Below, in pieces: positions 24,084 through 31,725 of a stretch of 64,000 bases of DNA. The notes below the pieces were generated by a model that was given only the letters and a program-made list of their open reading frames with translations, made no database searches and had not been told where the DNA came from. Within the stretch, counting starts at the first letter, position 1, and every line of letters begins with the position of its first letter. Source of the stretch: Planotetraspora phitsanulokensis (lineage in GTDB: Bacteria > Actinomycetota > Actinomycetes > Streptosporangiales > Streptosporangiaceae); contig NZ_BOOP01000003.1 of the NCBI RefSeq assembly GCF_016863295.1, positions 526,010-590,009 on the forward strand, written 5' to 3'. The position numbers and the translations under genes were made by a program.

Positions 24084-24866
24084 ATGGGTTACGAACCAGC
24101 CGAAAACGTGCATCACAGCGGCCGGGCTTCATCGGCTGGCAACGCGGTGACCAAGACGCTCAACGTGTTGGAGGCCGCCGTCGCAGGACAGGGACCGCGC
24201 CGACTCGCCGACATCAGCGTCGAATCAGGCGTTCCGAAAGCCAGCGTGCATCGCATCCTCGCGACACTCACCGACCTCGGCTTCATCACCAGCGAGGGTG
24301 GCGGGAGCTACCGCGCGGGCCCCCGCATGCTCGCCCTCGCCGAGGAGGTCAAGGCCGCCAGCGCAGCCGGCATCGGCGACGTCCTCACCCGGCTCTCCCG
24401 GGATGTGCGCCAGACCGTCCACCTCGCGCTGCACAGCGGCGACCACGCCGTCTACGTCCACAAAGTCGAGGCCGACCAGCCCTACCGGATGGCCTCCCGC
24501 GTCGGCATGCGCCTGCCCCTGCACTGCACGGCCATCGGGAAATGCATCCTGGCACACCTGCCGGAGGACGAACTGGTGTCCATCGTCGCCAGCGCGGGAA
24601 TGCCCACGAAGACGTCCGAGACGATCACCGACCTCAACCGGCTGTCCATAGAGCTGACGCAAATCCGCGAACAGGGCTATTCCATCGACGACGAGGAGAA
24701 CGAGAAGACCATACGGTGCATCGGCGCCCCCGTCTTCGACCGCACCGGTACCGTCGTCGGCGGCGTCAGCATCTCGACGGTCGCCTTTCTCCTGCCCCGC
24801 GAGGAGTTGCTCGCCTTCGCCCCCGCCCTGCAAACGGCTGTCGCCTCTCTCACAAACCTTCTCTAA
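24084..24866 (+). CDS. IclR family transcriptional regulator
   Basis: A 260-residue regulator. The N-terminal winged helix reads AVTKTLNVLEAAVAGQGPRRLADISVESGVPKASVHRILATL; the C-terminal effector domain includes MRLPLHCTAIGKCILAHLPEDEL and IRCIGAPVFDRTGTVVGGVSIS, both diagnostic of IclR. It is divergent from the aldehyde dehydrogenase-ABC transporter-kinase locus with only 53 bp between starts, so it almost certainly controls that locus and itself in response to a pathway metabolite. The ATG at 24084 is the last start before the conserved region; no strong SD is seen. Confidence 0.93.
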   Translation: MGYEPAENVHHSGRASSAGNAVTKTLNVLEAAVAGQGPRRLADISVESGVPKASVHRILATLTDLGFITSEGGGSYRAGPRMLALAEEVKAASAAGIGDVLTRLSRDVRQTVHLALHSGDHAVYVHKVEADQPYRMASRVGMRLPLHCTAIGKCILAHLPEDELVSIVASAGMPTKTSETITDLNRLSIELTQIREQGYSIDDEENEKTIRCIGAPVFDRTGTVVGGVSISTVAFLLPREELLAFAPALQTAVASLTNLL

Positions 24867-25762
24867 TTGCAAGCGCAAACACATTTGGGGAAAGCGCCGG
24901 CTGCCGAGACTCGGCCGTGAAGGCCCAATGGTCGCGCAGCTCCATTGACATGCTTGGACTTCACGCAGTACCGCGGCACGGGTCAGGAAAGCCATCGTGC
25001 ACAGTTCACGCTGAACGTCTTTCGTGCGCCCAGCAGCGCAGGCGTTGAAGCAGCGCCCGTTGACAGCGGCTGACCTGCAGCTTTGTAAGCTCGCCGTCGC
25101 TTTCCGGTGTGAGTCCGGTCCGAGTCACTGCCAGGGCGCCCCGAAGCATGGAAGTTTCGTCTGGAAACCCCGTGATGCGAGATCGGCTTAGACCGAATTA
25201 CGCTTCAGGGAGCATGCCGAAATTCGATTCGGCACCTCGACCTGGGAAGCTGGAAATAGATGAAGCTCCATGGCAGTGATCCAGGGGCGGCTCAAGCAAC
25301 TTCTGGCCCAACATCGAATTCGTGACGCCGTCCCAGCCTCCGCTGGACACGCTGCTATCGAAAACGGCGCAAGAGACCTTATTGGGGCCAATATCTGACG
25401 GGAAAGTCGCAGGTCTGCGAAGAACCTCTTGGGAGACGTTCAATGTTGCAGAGTCAGAGCTGAAACAGCCCGCCCCTTGTTTCAGAGTCGCTCCGGCATG
25501 CCAAGCCTGATTATGCGGAGCGGAGTACTGAGATGAGTCGCCGGATGACCTCATTCCTGGGGTTGTCCGGCCTCATGGTGGCCGGGTGTACAGCAAGCAT
25601 CGACGGGTCTGCTCGCATCGACGTGACGCATCACCCGCCAAGCCGAGCCCAGTGGCAGGGCTGGGTGCTGCCGAGCGAGGCCGACGCCACCGCCCTCATG
25701 TATCACCTTCACGACGGTGGAGGCTTCGGCAGCCCGTATCACCGGCGGTGTCACCGTCGAGG
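24867..25762. other. 896-bp region without a clear gene
   Basis: GC content is visibly lower than in flanking genes. A CCGG-TGTGAGT-CCGG hairpin lies at 25104-25118. An ATG at 25533 starts a frame with a perfect lipobox-like MVAGC at residues 15-19, but it then runs antisense through the AhpD gene, so only its first 60 or so codons could be a relic. Nothing else is supported. Confidence 0.5.
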
Positions 25763-26221
25763 TCAGCTGCCGACCGGGTACCGGCTGGTGATCGCGACGC
25801 GGTTGAAGGCGTTCATCACGGTTGCCAGCCAGGCGATCGCCGAGACCTGGTCTGCGGTGAGTACGGCCGCGGCGGCGTTGAAGTGCTCGTCGCTGACGTG
25901 TCCGTCCGGCACGCGTGTGATCGCCTCGGTCAGGCGGAGGGCGGCGCGGTCGGTCGCGGAGAAGTAGCCGGTCTCTTCCCAGGCGGGCAGCACGGCGATC
26001 CGGTCGGGGGTTTCGCCCTTCTTGAGGGCGTCGCGGGTGTGCAAGCGCAGGCAGAACGCGCAGCCGTTGATTTGGGAGGTGCGGATCCTCAGCAGCTCGA
26101 CCAGGAGCGGGTCGAGGCCCGCTGCGGCGGCGGCCCCTTCCACCTCCGACGACAGGGCGATGAGGGCCTTGTAGGCGGCCGGGTGCTGCTTGCCGATGTT
26201 GACGCGCTGAGGGTCGGTCAT
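25763..26221 (-). CDS. AhpD-like carboxymuconolactone decarboxylase family protein
   Basis: A 152-residue all-helical protein with the AhpD/CMD redox motif in NGCAFCLRLHTRDALKKG (CxxC plus His). Family members act as alkyl hydroperoxidases or peroxidase partners, or are of unknown activity. It is the last gene of a minus-strand group led by an ECF41 sigma factor. COE genes (carboxymuconolactone decarboxylase, oxidoreductase, epimerase) are the known companions and targets of ECF41 sigma factors, which strongly fits. It lies 124 bp downstream of the cupin gene. Confidence 0.9.
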   Translation of the reverse strand: MTDPQRVNIGKQHPAAYKALIALSSEVEGAAAAAGLDPLLVELLRIRTSQINGCAFCLRLHTRDALKKGETPDRIAVLPAWEETGYFSATDRAALRLTEAITRVPDGHVSDEHFNAAAAVLTADQVSAIAWLATVMNAFNRVAITSRYPVGS

Positions 26222-26345
26222 GGTTCCTTCGATTCGTTCGTGTGGCCTGCACCGCGCCCTTCGGGCGCATCTTGGTGGCCGGTGATGTGTGTTCCGGCAG
26301 AGACAGAGTTCGTGTAGAGCGTTGCCGCCCGCTGCGTGCCTCGGG

Positions 26346-26810
26346 CTACGACCTCGGGTCGTCCACCTTGAGCTTGTCTCCAGTGTCGGAGACGAAGACG
26401 ACCAGGAGCTTGGCCGGCTTGGTCCGGCTGGTGTTCTCCGTGAGCACGTGGTGGGCGCCCGGCTGCTCGACCCAGTTCTCGCCCTGCTGGTAGGTGGTCA
26501 CGGGCTTGTCGTCGAGCTGGCTGCGCACGGTGCCCTCCAGGACGTAGGCGTAGACGAACGCCTGGCCGTGCCGGTGCGGCATCGCGCGTGCGTTGGGCGG
26601 GAGGTCGACGACCGCCGAGGTGAACGTCTTGCCTTTCACATCCGGAAGGGCCTGCTGGAGCAGCGGTTTGAGGGTTTCGGCGGGGCGCGTCGATGCCGGA
26701 GCCGCGGTCGGCCCCTCGGCGTGGGCGGGCTGGTCGGAGGTCGAGCAGGCCGTGGCCGCAGTCAGCGTGGCCGCAGCCAGGAGGCCGGCGGCGATTCGCA
26801 TTCCGATCAT
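26346..26810 (-). CDS. Cupin-domain lipoprotein
   Basis: A 154-residue predicted lipoprotein: signal MRIAAGLLAAATLTAATAC with lipobox Cys at about 22, followed by a low-complexity linker and a single cupin barrel (LPPNARAMPHRHGQAFVYAYVLEG with the metal-ligand His pair, and GENWVEQPGAHHVLTENTS). The ATG at 26810 follows AGGAGG at ideal spacing. It sits 15 bp after the oxidoreductase gene, so the two are cotranscribed. Cupins bind metal and small ligands outside the membrane; catalytic role unknown. Confidence 0.87.
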   Translation of the reverse strand: MIGMRIAAGLLAAATLTAATACSTSDQPAHAEGPTAAPASTRPAETLKPLLQQALPDVKGKTFTSAVVDLPPNARAMPHRHGQAFVYAYVLEGTVRSQLDDKPVTTYQQGENWVEQPGAHHVLTENTSRTKPAKLLVVFVSDTGDKLKVDDPRS

Positions 26811-26825
26811 GATGGGCCTCCTGAT

Positions 26826-27746
26826 TCAGTCTTCGGCGACACGGATGATCGTCTTGCCGGGGGTGCGCTTGCCGGGGGCGAATGCGGCGGGTGCCTCGGC
26901 GAGCGGCCGCACAGCACCGACGAACGGCCTGAGCCGGCCTTCCCTCAGCCGCGTGGCGAGGTCGGTGAGCCGGGCGCGGTCGGGTTCGACGACGAAGAAG
27001 ACCGCCCGCCCGTCCTTGGGCTGGACCTTGGGCGGCATGACGATGGTGACGAGTGTGCCGCCGGCCCGGACCAGGGCGGCCGAGCGGTCGAGGGTGTCGC
27101 CGCCGATCACGTCGAACACGACGTCGGCCTCGTCGGCGTCCTCGAGCTTCTCGGTCTGCAGGTCGATGAAGGTGTGGACGCCGAGTTCGAGTGCCTTGTC
27201 CCGGTGGGAGGCCCGGCCGGTGCCGATGACGCGGGCGCCGGCCTCGCGGGCGAGCTGTACCGCGATCGAGCCGACGCCGCCCGTGGCACCATGGATCAGG
27301 ACGGTCTGGCCTGTGGTGAGGCGGCCGTGGTCGAACAGGCCCTGCCAGGCGGTCAGCCCGGAGATCGGCAGCGCGGCGGCCACGGTGTGGTCGACGTCCG
27401 CCGGCAGCGGGGCGAGGTTGCGAGCCTCCACCGCGGTGTACTCGGCGAGCGTGCCGTTACGGGTCCAGTCGGTCAGGCCGAACACCCGCTGTCCGACGCT
27501 CAGGCCGGTGGTGCCGTACCCCAGCTCTACGACGACACCGGACAGCTCGTGCCCGGGCACGCTCGGCGTCCGGTCGCGGCCGGCGCGATCGGTCCACGTG
27601 GCGGGCCAGTCCAGCTCGCCAGGGGTGAAGCCGGCGGCGTGCACCCGCACGATGACGTCGTTCTCGGCCGCATGGGGGTAGGGCATGTCCGTCAGGGACA
27701 TCCCGGCAAGACCGGCGTTACGGTCTCGCACAGTGATGGCTTGCAT
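26826..27746 (-). CDS. NADP-dependent MDR oxidoreductase (quinone reductase-like)
   Basis: A 306-residue medium-chain dehydrogenase/reductase without the zinc ligands of alcohol dehydrogenases. Landmarks are VPGHELSGVVVELG, the Rossmann stretch VLIHGATGGVGSIAVQLAREAGARVIGTGR, and DVVFDVIGGDTL. It resembles zeta-crystallin/quinone oxidoreductases. The ATG at 27746 follows AAGGA. A near-consensus ECF41 promoter lies about 150 bp upstream, immediately after the sigma factor gene, so it heads the ECF41-controlled oxidoreductase-cupin-ahpD operon. Confidence 0.9.
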   Translation of the reverse strand: MQAITVRDRNAGLAGMSLTDMPYPHAAENDVIVRVHAAGFTPGELDWPATWTDRAGRDRTPSVPGHELSGVVVELGYGTTGLSVGQRVFGLTDWTRNGTLAEYTAVEARNLAPLPADVDHTVAAALPISGLTAWQGLFDHGRLTTGQTVLIHGATGGVGSIAVQLAREAGARVIGTGRASHRDKALELGVHTFIDLQTEKLEDADEADVVFDVIGGDTLDRSAALVRAGGTLVTIVMPPKVQPKDGRAVFFVVEPDRARLTDLATRLREGRLRPFVGAVRPLAEAPAAFAPGKRTPGKTIIRVAED

Positions 27747-27896
27747 ACAGGTCCTTACTGGGAGGAGCGACCCGAGCGCACAGCCCGCCAGCGGGCAGGG
27801 CCATAGCGGCTGCAGGTGGATCCATGCCGTTCTGCATGTTCGATCTCACCTGCTCTCGGTATTCCTTCGTCGCCCGTTTTGCGTTCTCATCAGGCA

Positions 27897-27923
27897 GACG
27901 AGGTAGCCCCTCCGGGTGTGACA
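27897..27923 (-). promoter_or_regulatory. ECF41-type promoter
   Basis: On the minus strand, -35 TGTCACA (27923-27917) and -10 CGTC (27900-27897) are separated by 16 bp. These are the published ECF41 promoter elements. It lies between the sigma factor stop (27926) and the oxidoreductase start (27746), pointing at that gene. Confidence 0.78.
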
Positions 27924-27925
27924 GC

Positions 27926-28816
27926 TCAGACGCGCACGAGTTTGTCGGGATTGATGACCCGGCGGTACGCGGTGATCAGACCGTCTGCGATCTGGACCGT
28001 GTCGACGGAGTAGACCCGGCCTTCCCGGTGCAACACGAGGGCGAGCTCGCCGCCGACCTCGGCGAAGTCGATGCGGTCCGGGTGCCACTGGCGCCCCACA
28101 CGCACCATGACCTCAGCGACGCGCTCACCGCCGTGGATGAGCTTGCGTGCCGCGGAGACCTTGCCTCCGCCATCGGTGACGTAGACGACGTCCGGGTGCA
28201 GGAGCCTGACCAGGCCGGCCAGGTCCCCGGCCTCGTAGGCGGCGCGGAAGGCTATGAGGACGCGTTCACGCTCCGCCTTCGACGCCTGCGGCGTGGACTC
28301 CTTCGCTTTGGCCACCCGCCGTCGTGCCCGCGAGGCGAGCTGCCGGGCACCCGGCACGGAGACGTCCAGCACTTCGGCGATCCGGCCGAACTCAAGACCG
28401 AAGACATCGTGCAGGACGAAGGCCACCCGCTCCGGCGGGCTCAGCTCTTCCATGATCAGCAGCATCGCCGAACTGACGGACTCGTCGACGAGTACCGGCT
28501 GCGACGCGTCCGGCCCTGTCAGCAGCGGCTCAGGCAGCCACGGACCGGCATAGGTCTCCCGACGAGCACGGGCACTCTTGAGAATGTCGTAAGACCGTCG
28601 CGCGGCCACTGTCACCAGCCAGGCCCGCAGATCACCGATGTTCTGCAGATCCGCTCCGGCCGCCCGCAGCCACACGTCCTGGGTCACATCCTCGGCATCG
28701 GCCACACTCCCCATCAGCCGGTAGGCCACACCGAAAACCGCGGGCCGGTGCCTCTCCCATTCGGCTCCGAGCGGGTCCTCCTGCTCAGACCGTCCGGGCC
28801 CGTGCCCGTCACCCAT
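27926..28816 (-). CDS. ECF41-family (SigJ-like) RNA polymerase sigma factor
   Basis: A 296-residue extracytoplasmic-function sigma factor with sigma region 2 (RPAVFGVAYRLMGSVADAEDVTQDVWLRA), region 4 (LSPPERVAFVLHDVFGLEFGRIAEVLDVS) and a fused C-terminal SnoaL-like extension of about 100 residues. The diagnostic ECF41 motifs are all present: WLPEP in the linker, DGGGK in the extension and NPDKL near the C-terminus. In this group the extension replaces a separate anti-sigma factor. The ATG at 28816 follows GGAGG at longer spacing. Its COE-type targets lie directly downstream behind a matching promoter. Confidence 0.93.
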   Translation of the reverse strand: MGDGHGPGRSEQEDPLGAEWERHRPAVFGVAYRLMGSVADAEDVTQDVWLRAAGADLQNIGDLRAWLVTVAARRSYDILKSARARRETYAGPWLPEPLLTGPDASQPVLVDESVSSAMLLIMEELSPPERVAFVLHDVFGLEFGRIAEVLDVSVPGARQLASRARRRVAKAKESTPQASKAERERVLIAFRAAYEAGDLAGLVRLLHPDVVYVTDGGGKVSAARKLIHGGERVAEVMVRVGRQWHPDRIDFAEVGGELALVLHREGRVYSVDTVQIADGLITAYRRVINPDKLVRV

Positions 28817-28949
28817 ACAGATCGCAACCTCCTCCAGCTTGCGGATCCAGCGTAGCCATCCGAACTCGGGATCTTCGAAGCCAGCTCCGCGGAAGCGAGC
28901 CGGCCCGCTCAGACACGGAGTTGCTGCAACTCGGCCAAAGTGAGGACTT

Positions 28950-29140
28950 TCATCTCTTCTCCAAGTAGCTCGCCGACCGGGTGAACCCGACCGCATCAGA
29001 ACGAGAGGCGTAAAACGCGTACCGCACCACGTCGCCAGTGCGGGGCGCATGAATCATCTGGCCGGGCCTGACGACGACACCCACATGCCCTGGACCTGAA
29101 GACTGCGGATGCATGAAGAACAGGTCGCATCGCAGGGCCG
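28950..29140 (-). pseudogene. C-terminal relic of an NlpC/P60 cell-wall peptidase
   Basis: The last 60 or so codons of this minus-strand frame read as the end of an NlpC/P60 domain: DLFFMHPQ...GHVGVVVRPGQMIHAPRTGDVVRYAFY, keeping the catalytic His of HVGVVV and the QMIHAPRTGD motif. The Cys-bearing N-terminal half of the domain is absent; the frame upstream is antisense to the GntR gene. It is therefore a decayed remnant wedged between the sigma factor and gntR. Confidence 0.65.
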
Positions 29141-29160
29141 ACATTTCATGATTAGGCGGG

Positions 29161-29187
29161 GTTGTATGATGAGCTTGTATAACAACC
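29161..29187. promoter_or_regulatory. AT-rich operator/promoter candidate upstream of gntR
   Basis: TTGTAT occurs twice (29162 and 29175, 13 bp apart) and GTTGT/ACAAC ends form a loose dyad over 29161-29186. This is the only AT-rich stretch in the 80 bp before the GntR gene. Confidence 0.35.
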
Positions 29188-29219
29188 CCTGAGCCGGCAC
29201 CCCCTGGAGACGATGCCAC

Positions 29220-29999
29220 GTGGTCGACCGCCTCTCCTTCCTGTCCGAGGAGATCCCGCGAGACACCGGCGTCCCGCTGCGGGCCCGGGTCCACAGCCGT
29301 ATCCTCGACGCCATCCGCTCCGGAGTGCTGCCGCCCGGGTCCATGATCCCAACGGAGACGGAACTCGGACAGCTCATGGGGGTCAGCCGCACTGTCGTGC
29401 GGGAGGCCCTGATGCTCCTGGACGAGGATGGTTTCCTCTTCTCGCGCCGTGGCGTCGGACGCTTCGTCGCCGACACCCTCCCGCCGAGGGGGCTCGAACG
29501 CATCAGACCGCTCGAGGAACTCCTGAGCACGCCGGCGTCTCCGGTCGTGCTCAGCCGCAGCGAAGTGACGCTCCAGCATCAGTCCGCCACCTTCGTCACC
29601 GAGGGACTGGGACTGCGGGCGAACGCTGCGACGTGGTTCTTCGAGACCGTCCTGTCCCGCGACGGCGAGGCGGTCGCGCTCAGTCAGGAGCACTTCCCTG
29701 CCGCTGGGGCGATCGACGCCGGCACCAGTGACGCGATCGCCGCCGCCATGCGGGCAGCCGACAGCGGCACCCTGCTGTCGATCCTCCTGAACAAGTACGG
29801 GCCGCGGATCGGCCCCGGAGCCGTCCGGATCATGCCAGGCGTCCCCGGTGCGTCACGTGCGGCGCTCCTCGGAACCCCCGCGGGCGAGCCCGTCCTGATC
29901 ATGACGCAGACGGCCGCACTGAGCGGCGCGCCGTGCTACCTCGCCAAACACCTGGTCCTCAGCCGGGCAGGCCACCTGTCCATCCTGCAGACCGGGTAG
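29220..29999 (+). CDS. GntR family regulator with UTRA-type effector domain
   Basis: A 259-residue regulator with an N-terminal GntR winged helix (VHSRILDAIRSGVLPPGSMIPTETELGQLMGVSRTVVREALMLLDEDGFL) and a C-terminal ligand domain resembling UTRA (FFETVLSRDGEAVALSQEHFP; GEPVLIMTQTAALSGAPCYLAKHLVLS). The start is GTG; SD is weak. It is followed 76 bp later by an MFS transporter on the same strand, which is the likely target; the effector is probably the exported or imported molecule. Confidence 0.88.
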   Translation: MVDRLSFLSEEIPRDTGVPLRARVHSRILDAIRSGVLPPGSMIPTETELGQLMGVSRTVVREALMLLDEDGFLFSRRGVGRFVADTLPPRGLERIRPLEELLSTPASPVVLSRSEVTLQHQSATFVTEGLGLRANAATWFFETVLSRDGEAVALSQEHFPAAGAIDAGTSDAIAAAMRAADSGTLLSILLNKYGPRIGPGAVRIMPGVPGASRAALLGTPAGEPVLIMTQTAALSGAPCYLAKHLVLSRAGHLSILQTG

Positions 30000-30075
30000 C
30001 GGCGCCCTCCCCCAGCCCCGCTCACGGCCCGCGCGCCGGGCCGCGGCCGTCATCCACCCCGCTGCAAGGATCCCC

Positions 30076-31260
30076 ATGCCGTACACCGTCGTCCTGCGCC
30101 GTCCCTACGTCGGCCGTCTCCTGGGCGGCTCCCTGATCGGGCGCCTCCCCGCAGCGATGGCCGCCCTGGCCATCGCGCTGACACTCCGTCAGGCAGGCGC
30201 CGATTACGCGACCGTGGGTCTGGTCACCGGAACCTTCGCCGTGGCGCAGGCGATCGCGGGGCCGCTCCTGGGACGCTGCGTCGACCGACTCGGGCAACCG
30301 CGGGTCCTCACCGCCTCGGCGATCGTCGCCTCAGGCGGATACGCGGTGCTGGCGCTGGCACCGCACAGCACGGCACTCGCCTTCCTCGGCGCTGTCATCG
30401 CCGGAGCCGCCACCCCTCCCCTCGAGCCGTGCCTGCGCGCCCTGTGGCCGCAACTGGTGGAGCCCCGCGAACTGGAATCCGCCTACTCCTTGGACGCCGG
30501 CGCCCAGGAACTGCTCTTCATCGCCGGGCCACTGGCGGTGACCGGCATCGCGGCGGCGGGGTCACCCCGGGCGGCCCTGTGGGTGTCGGCCGCTCTCGGC
30601 CTCGTGGGCGCCCTTGTGATGAGCGCCTCGGAGCCTTCACGATCATGGGCACCGGCCGTGCGGACACCGCACTGGCTCGGTGCTCTGCACAGCCCCGCCC
30701 TGCTGCTGCTCATCCTGGGCCTGGCCGGAGCAGGATTGGCTGTGGGGTCGTTCAACGTCTTCAGCGTGGCCTATGCCGACTCCCACCACATTCCGGGCGG
30801 AGCCGGGACCCTGCTGGCACTGAACGCCACAGGGGCCCTCATTGGCGCGATCTGCTACGGGACCTACGGCGCACGCCACTGGCGGGCCGCGCCCGCGCGG
30901 AAGGCGGCGCTGCTGGCGTTCGGCATGGCGGCCTCCTACTGGCTGGTGGCCCTCGTGCCCGGACCGGCCGGCATGGCGGTGGTCGCCGTCGTCACCGGGG
31001 TCTTCTTCGCACCACTGCTCTCCGTCTCCTTCGGCATGGTGGGTGACCTCGCCCCTGAGGGAACCGTCACGGAGGCGTTCTCCTGGTTGGTGACTCTGGT
31101 GGGCGCCGGCATCGCCGGCGGCTCGGCCGCCGGCGGATCGCTGTTGCTCCACGGGGGGCCGACTGTCGCCGCAGTGATGGGCGCGTGCGGAGTCACCGCA
31201 GGCGCGGCGCTGATGCTCGCCGGTCGGCGGATGTTCATCACCTCTCCCGCACAGGCCTGA
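30076..31260 (+). CDS. MFS transporter
   Basis: A 394-residue transporter with twelve predicted hydrophobic segments. The loop 2-3 motif of the family is seen as GPLLGRCVDRLGQPRVL, and SMIGDLAPEGTVTEAF-like sequence appears in the second half (GMVGDLAPEGTVTEAFSW). Substrate cannot be deduced; the linked GntR regulator suggests inducible efflux or uptake. Its last 23 bp overlap, tail to tail, the end of the truncated dehydrogenase gene on the other strand. Confidence 0.9.
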   Translation: MPYTVVLRRPYVGRLLGGSLIGRLPAAMAALAIALTLRQAGADYATVGLVTGTFAVAQAIAGPLLGRCVDRLGQPRVLTASAIVASGGYAVLALAPHSTALAFLGAVIAGAATPPLEPCLRALWPQLVEPRELESAYSLDAGAQELLFIAGPLAVTGIAAAGSPRAALWVSAALGLVGALVMSASEPSRSWAPAVRTPHWLGALHSPALLLLILGLAGAGLAVGSFNVFSVAYADSHHIPGGAGTLLALNATGALIGAICYGTYGARHWRAAPARKAALLAFGMAASYWLVALVPGPAGMAVVAVVTGVFFAPLLSVSFGMVGDLAPEGTVTEAFSWLVTLVGAGIAGGSAAGGSLLLHGGPTVAAVMGACGVTAGAALMLAGRRMFITSPAQA

Positions 31261-31696
31261 CACCGGCGCCGGCCGGGGCGAGCGCCCGGGCGATGCCGCC
31301 AAGCTGGGCGGTCGTGCCGACCGGGACGCTCGACTTTACGACGATCACCGCGTCACGCCGCAGGTGAGGAACCAGTTCGACCACCGCGGCATTCGGGTCG
31401 CTCAGGTCGGCCGCGAGCTCGCCGCCCGTCTGCTGCGGCGTCCCCACGCACAGGATGTGCAGGTCAGCGTGCGCTGCGACGTCCTCGTACGAGCAGGTAA
31501 AGCGAAGGGTCCCATTTCCGCTGTGGTGGGAGATAGCCTCGGCCAAGCCGGGCTCGGAGAACGGGACCCGGCCCGAGGACAAGGTGCGGACTGTGGCAGG
31601 GGCGACGTCCAGGCCGAGGACCTCGTTGCCCCCGATCGCCATACCGGCGGCGTAGGGGATTCCGAGGCGGCCGCATCCGATGACGCAGATGTTCAC
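31238..31696 (-). pseudogene. Truncated UDP-glucose/GDP-mannose dehydrogenase (NAD domain only)
   Basis: The frame encodes 152 residues matching only the N-terminal NAD-binding domain: MNICVIGCGRLGIPYAAGMA, LGLDVAPATVRTLSSGRVPFSEPGL, and VKSSVPVGTT. The catalytic Cys domain and C-terminal UDP-binding domain (some 280 residues) are gone; the frame ends in unrelated sequence overlapping the MFS gene. It lies 29 bp from, and divergent to, a full-length homologue, suggesting an ancient duplicated pair in which this copy was truncated. A retained short NAD-binding protein cannot be excluded. Confidence 0.72.
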
Positions 31697-31725
31697 TGGG
31701 TGCCTCCGGGCGAAGGGACCAGAAC

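Noticed and set aside
25098..25140. Cobalamin-riboswitch-like stretch CCGGTGTGAGTCCGG
   Set aside because: The CCGG hairpin loop resembles the L5 region, but the flanking GGGAA and GCTGnCCCGC core and the B12 box are absent and no B12-related gene follows.
25533..25967. Lipoprotein-like frame starting MSRRMTSF with lipobox MVAGC
   Set aside because: It runs antisense through 200 bp of the ahpD-like gene and loses any domain-like character after about 60 codons; at most a relic.
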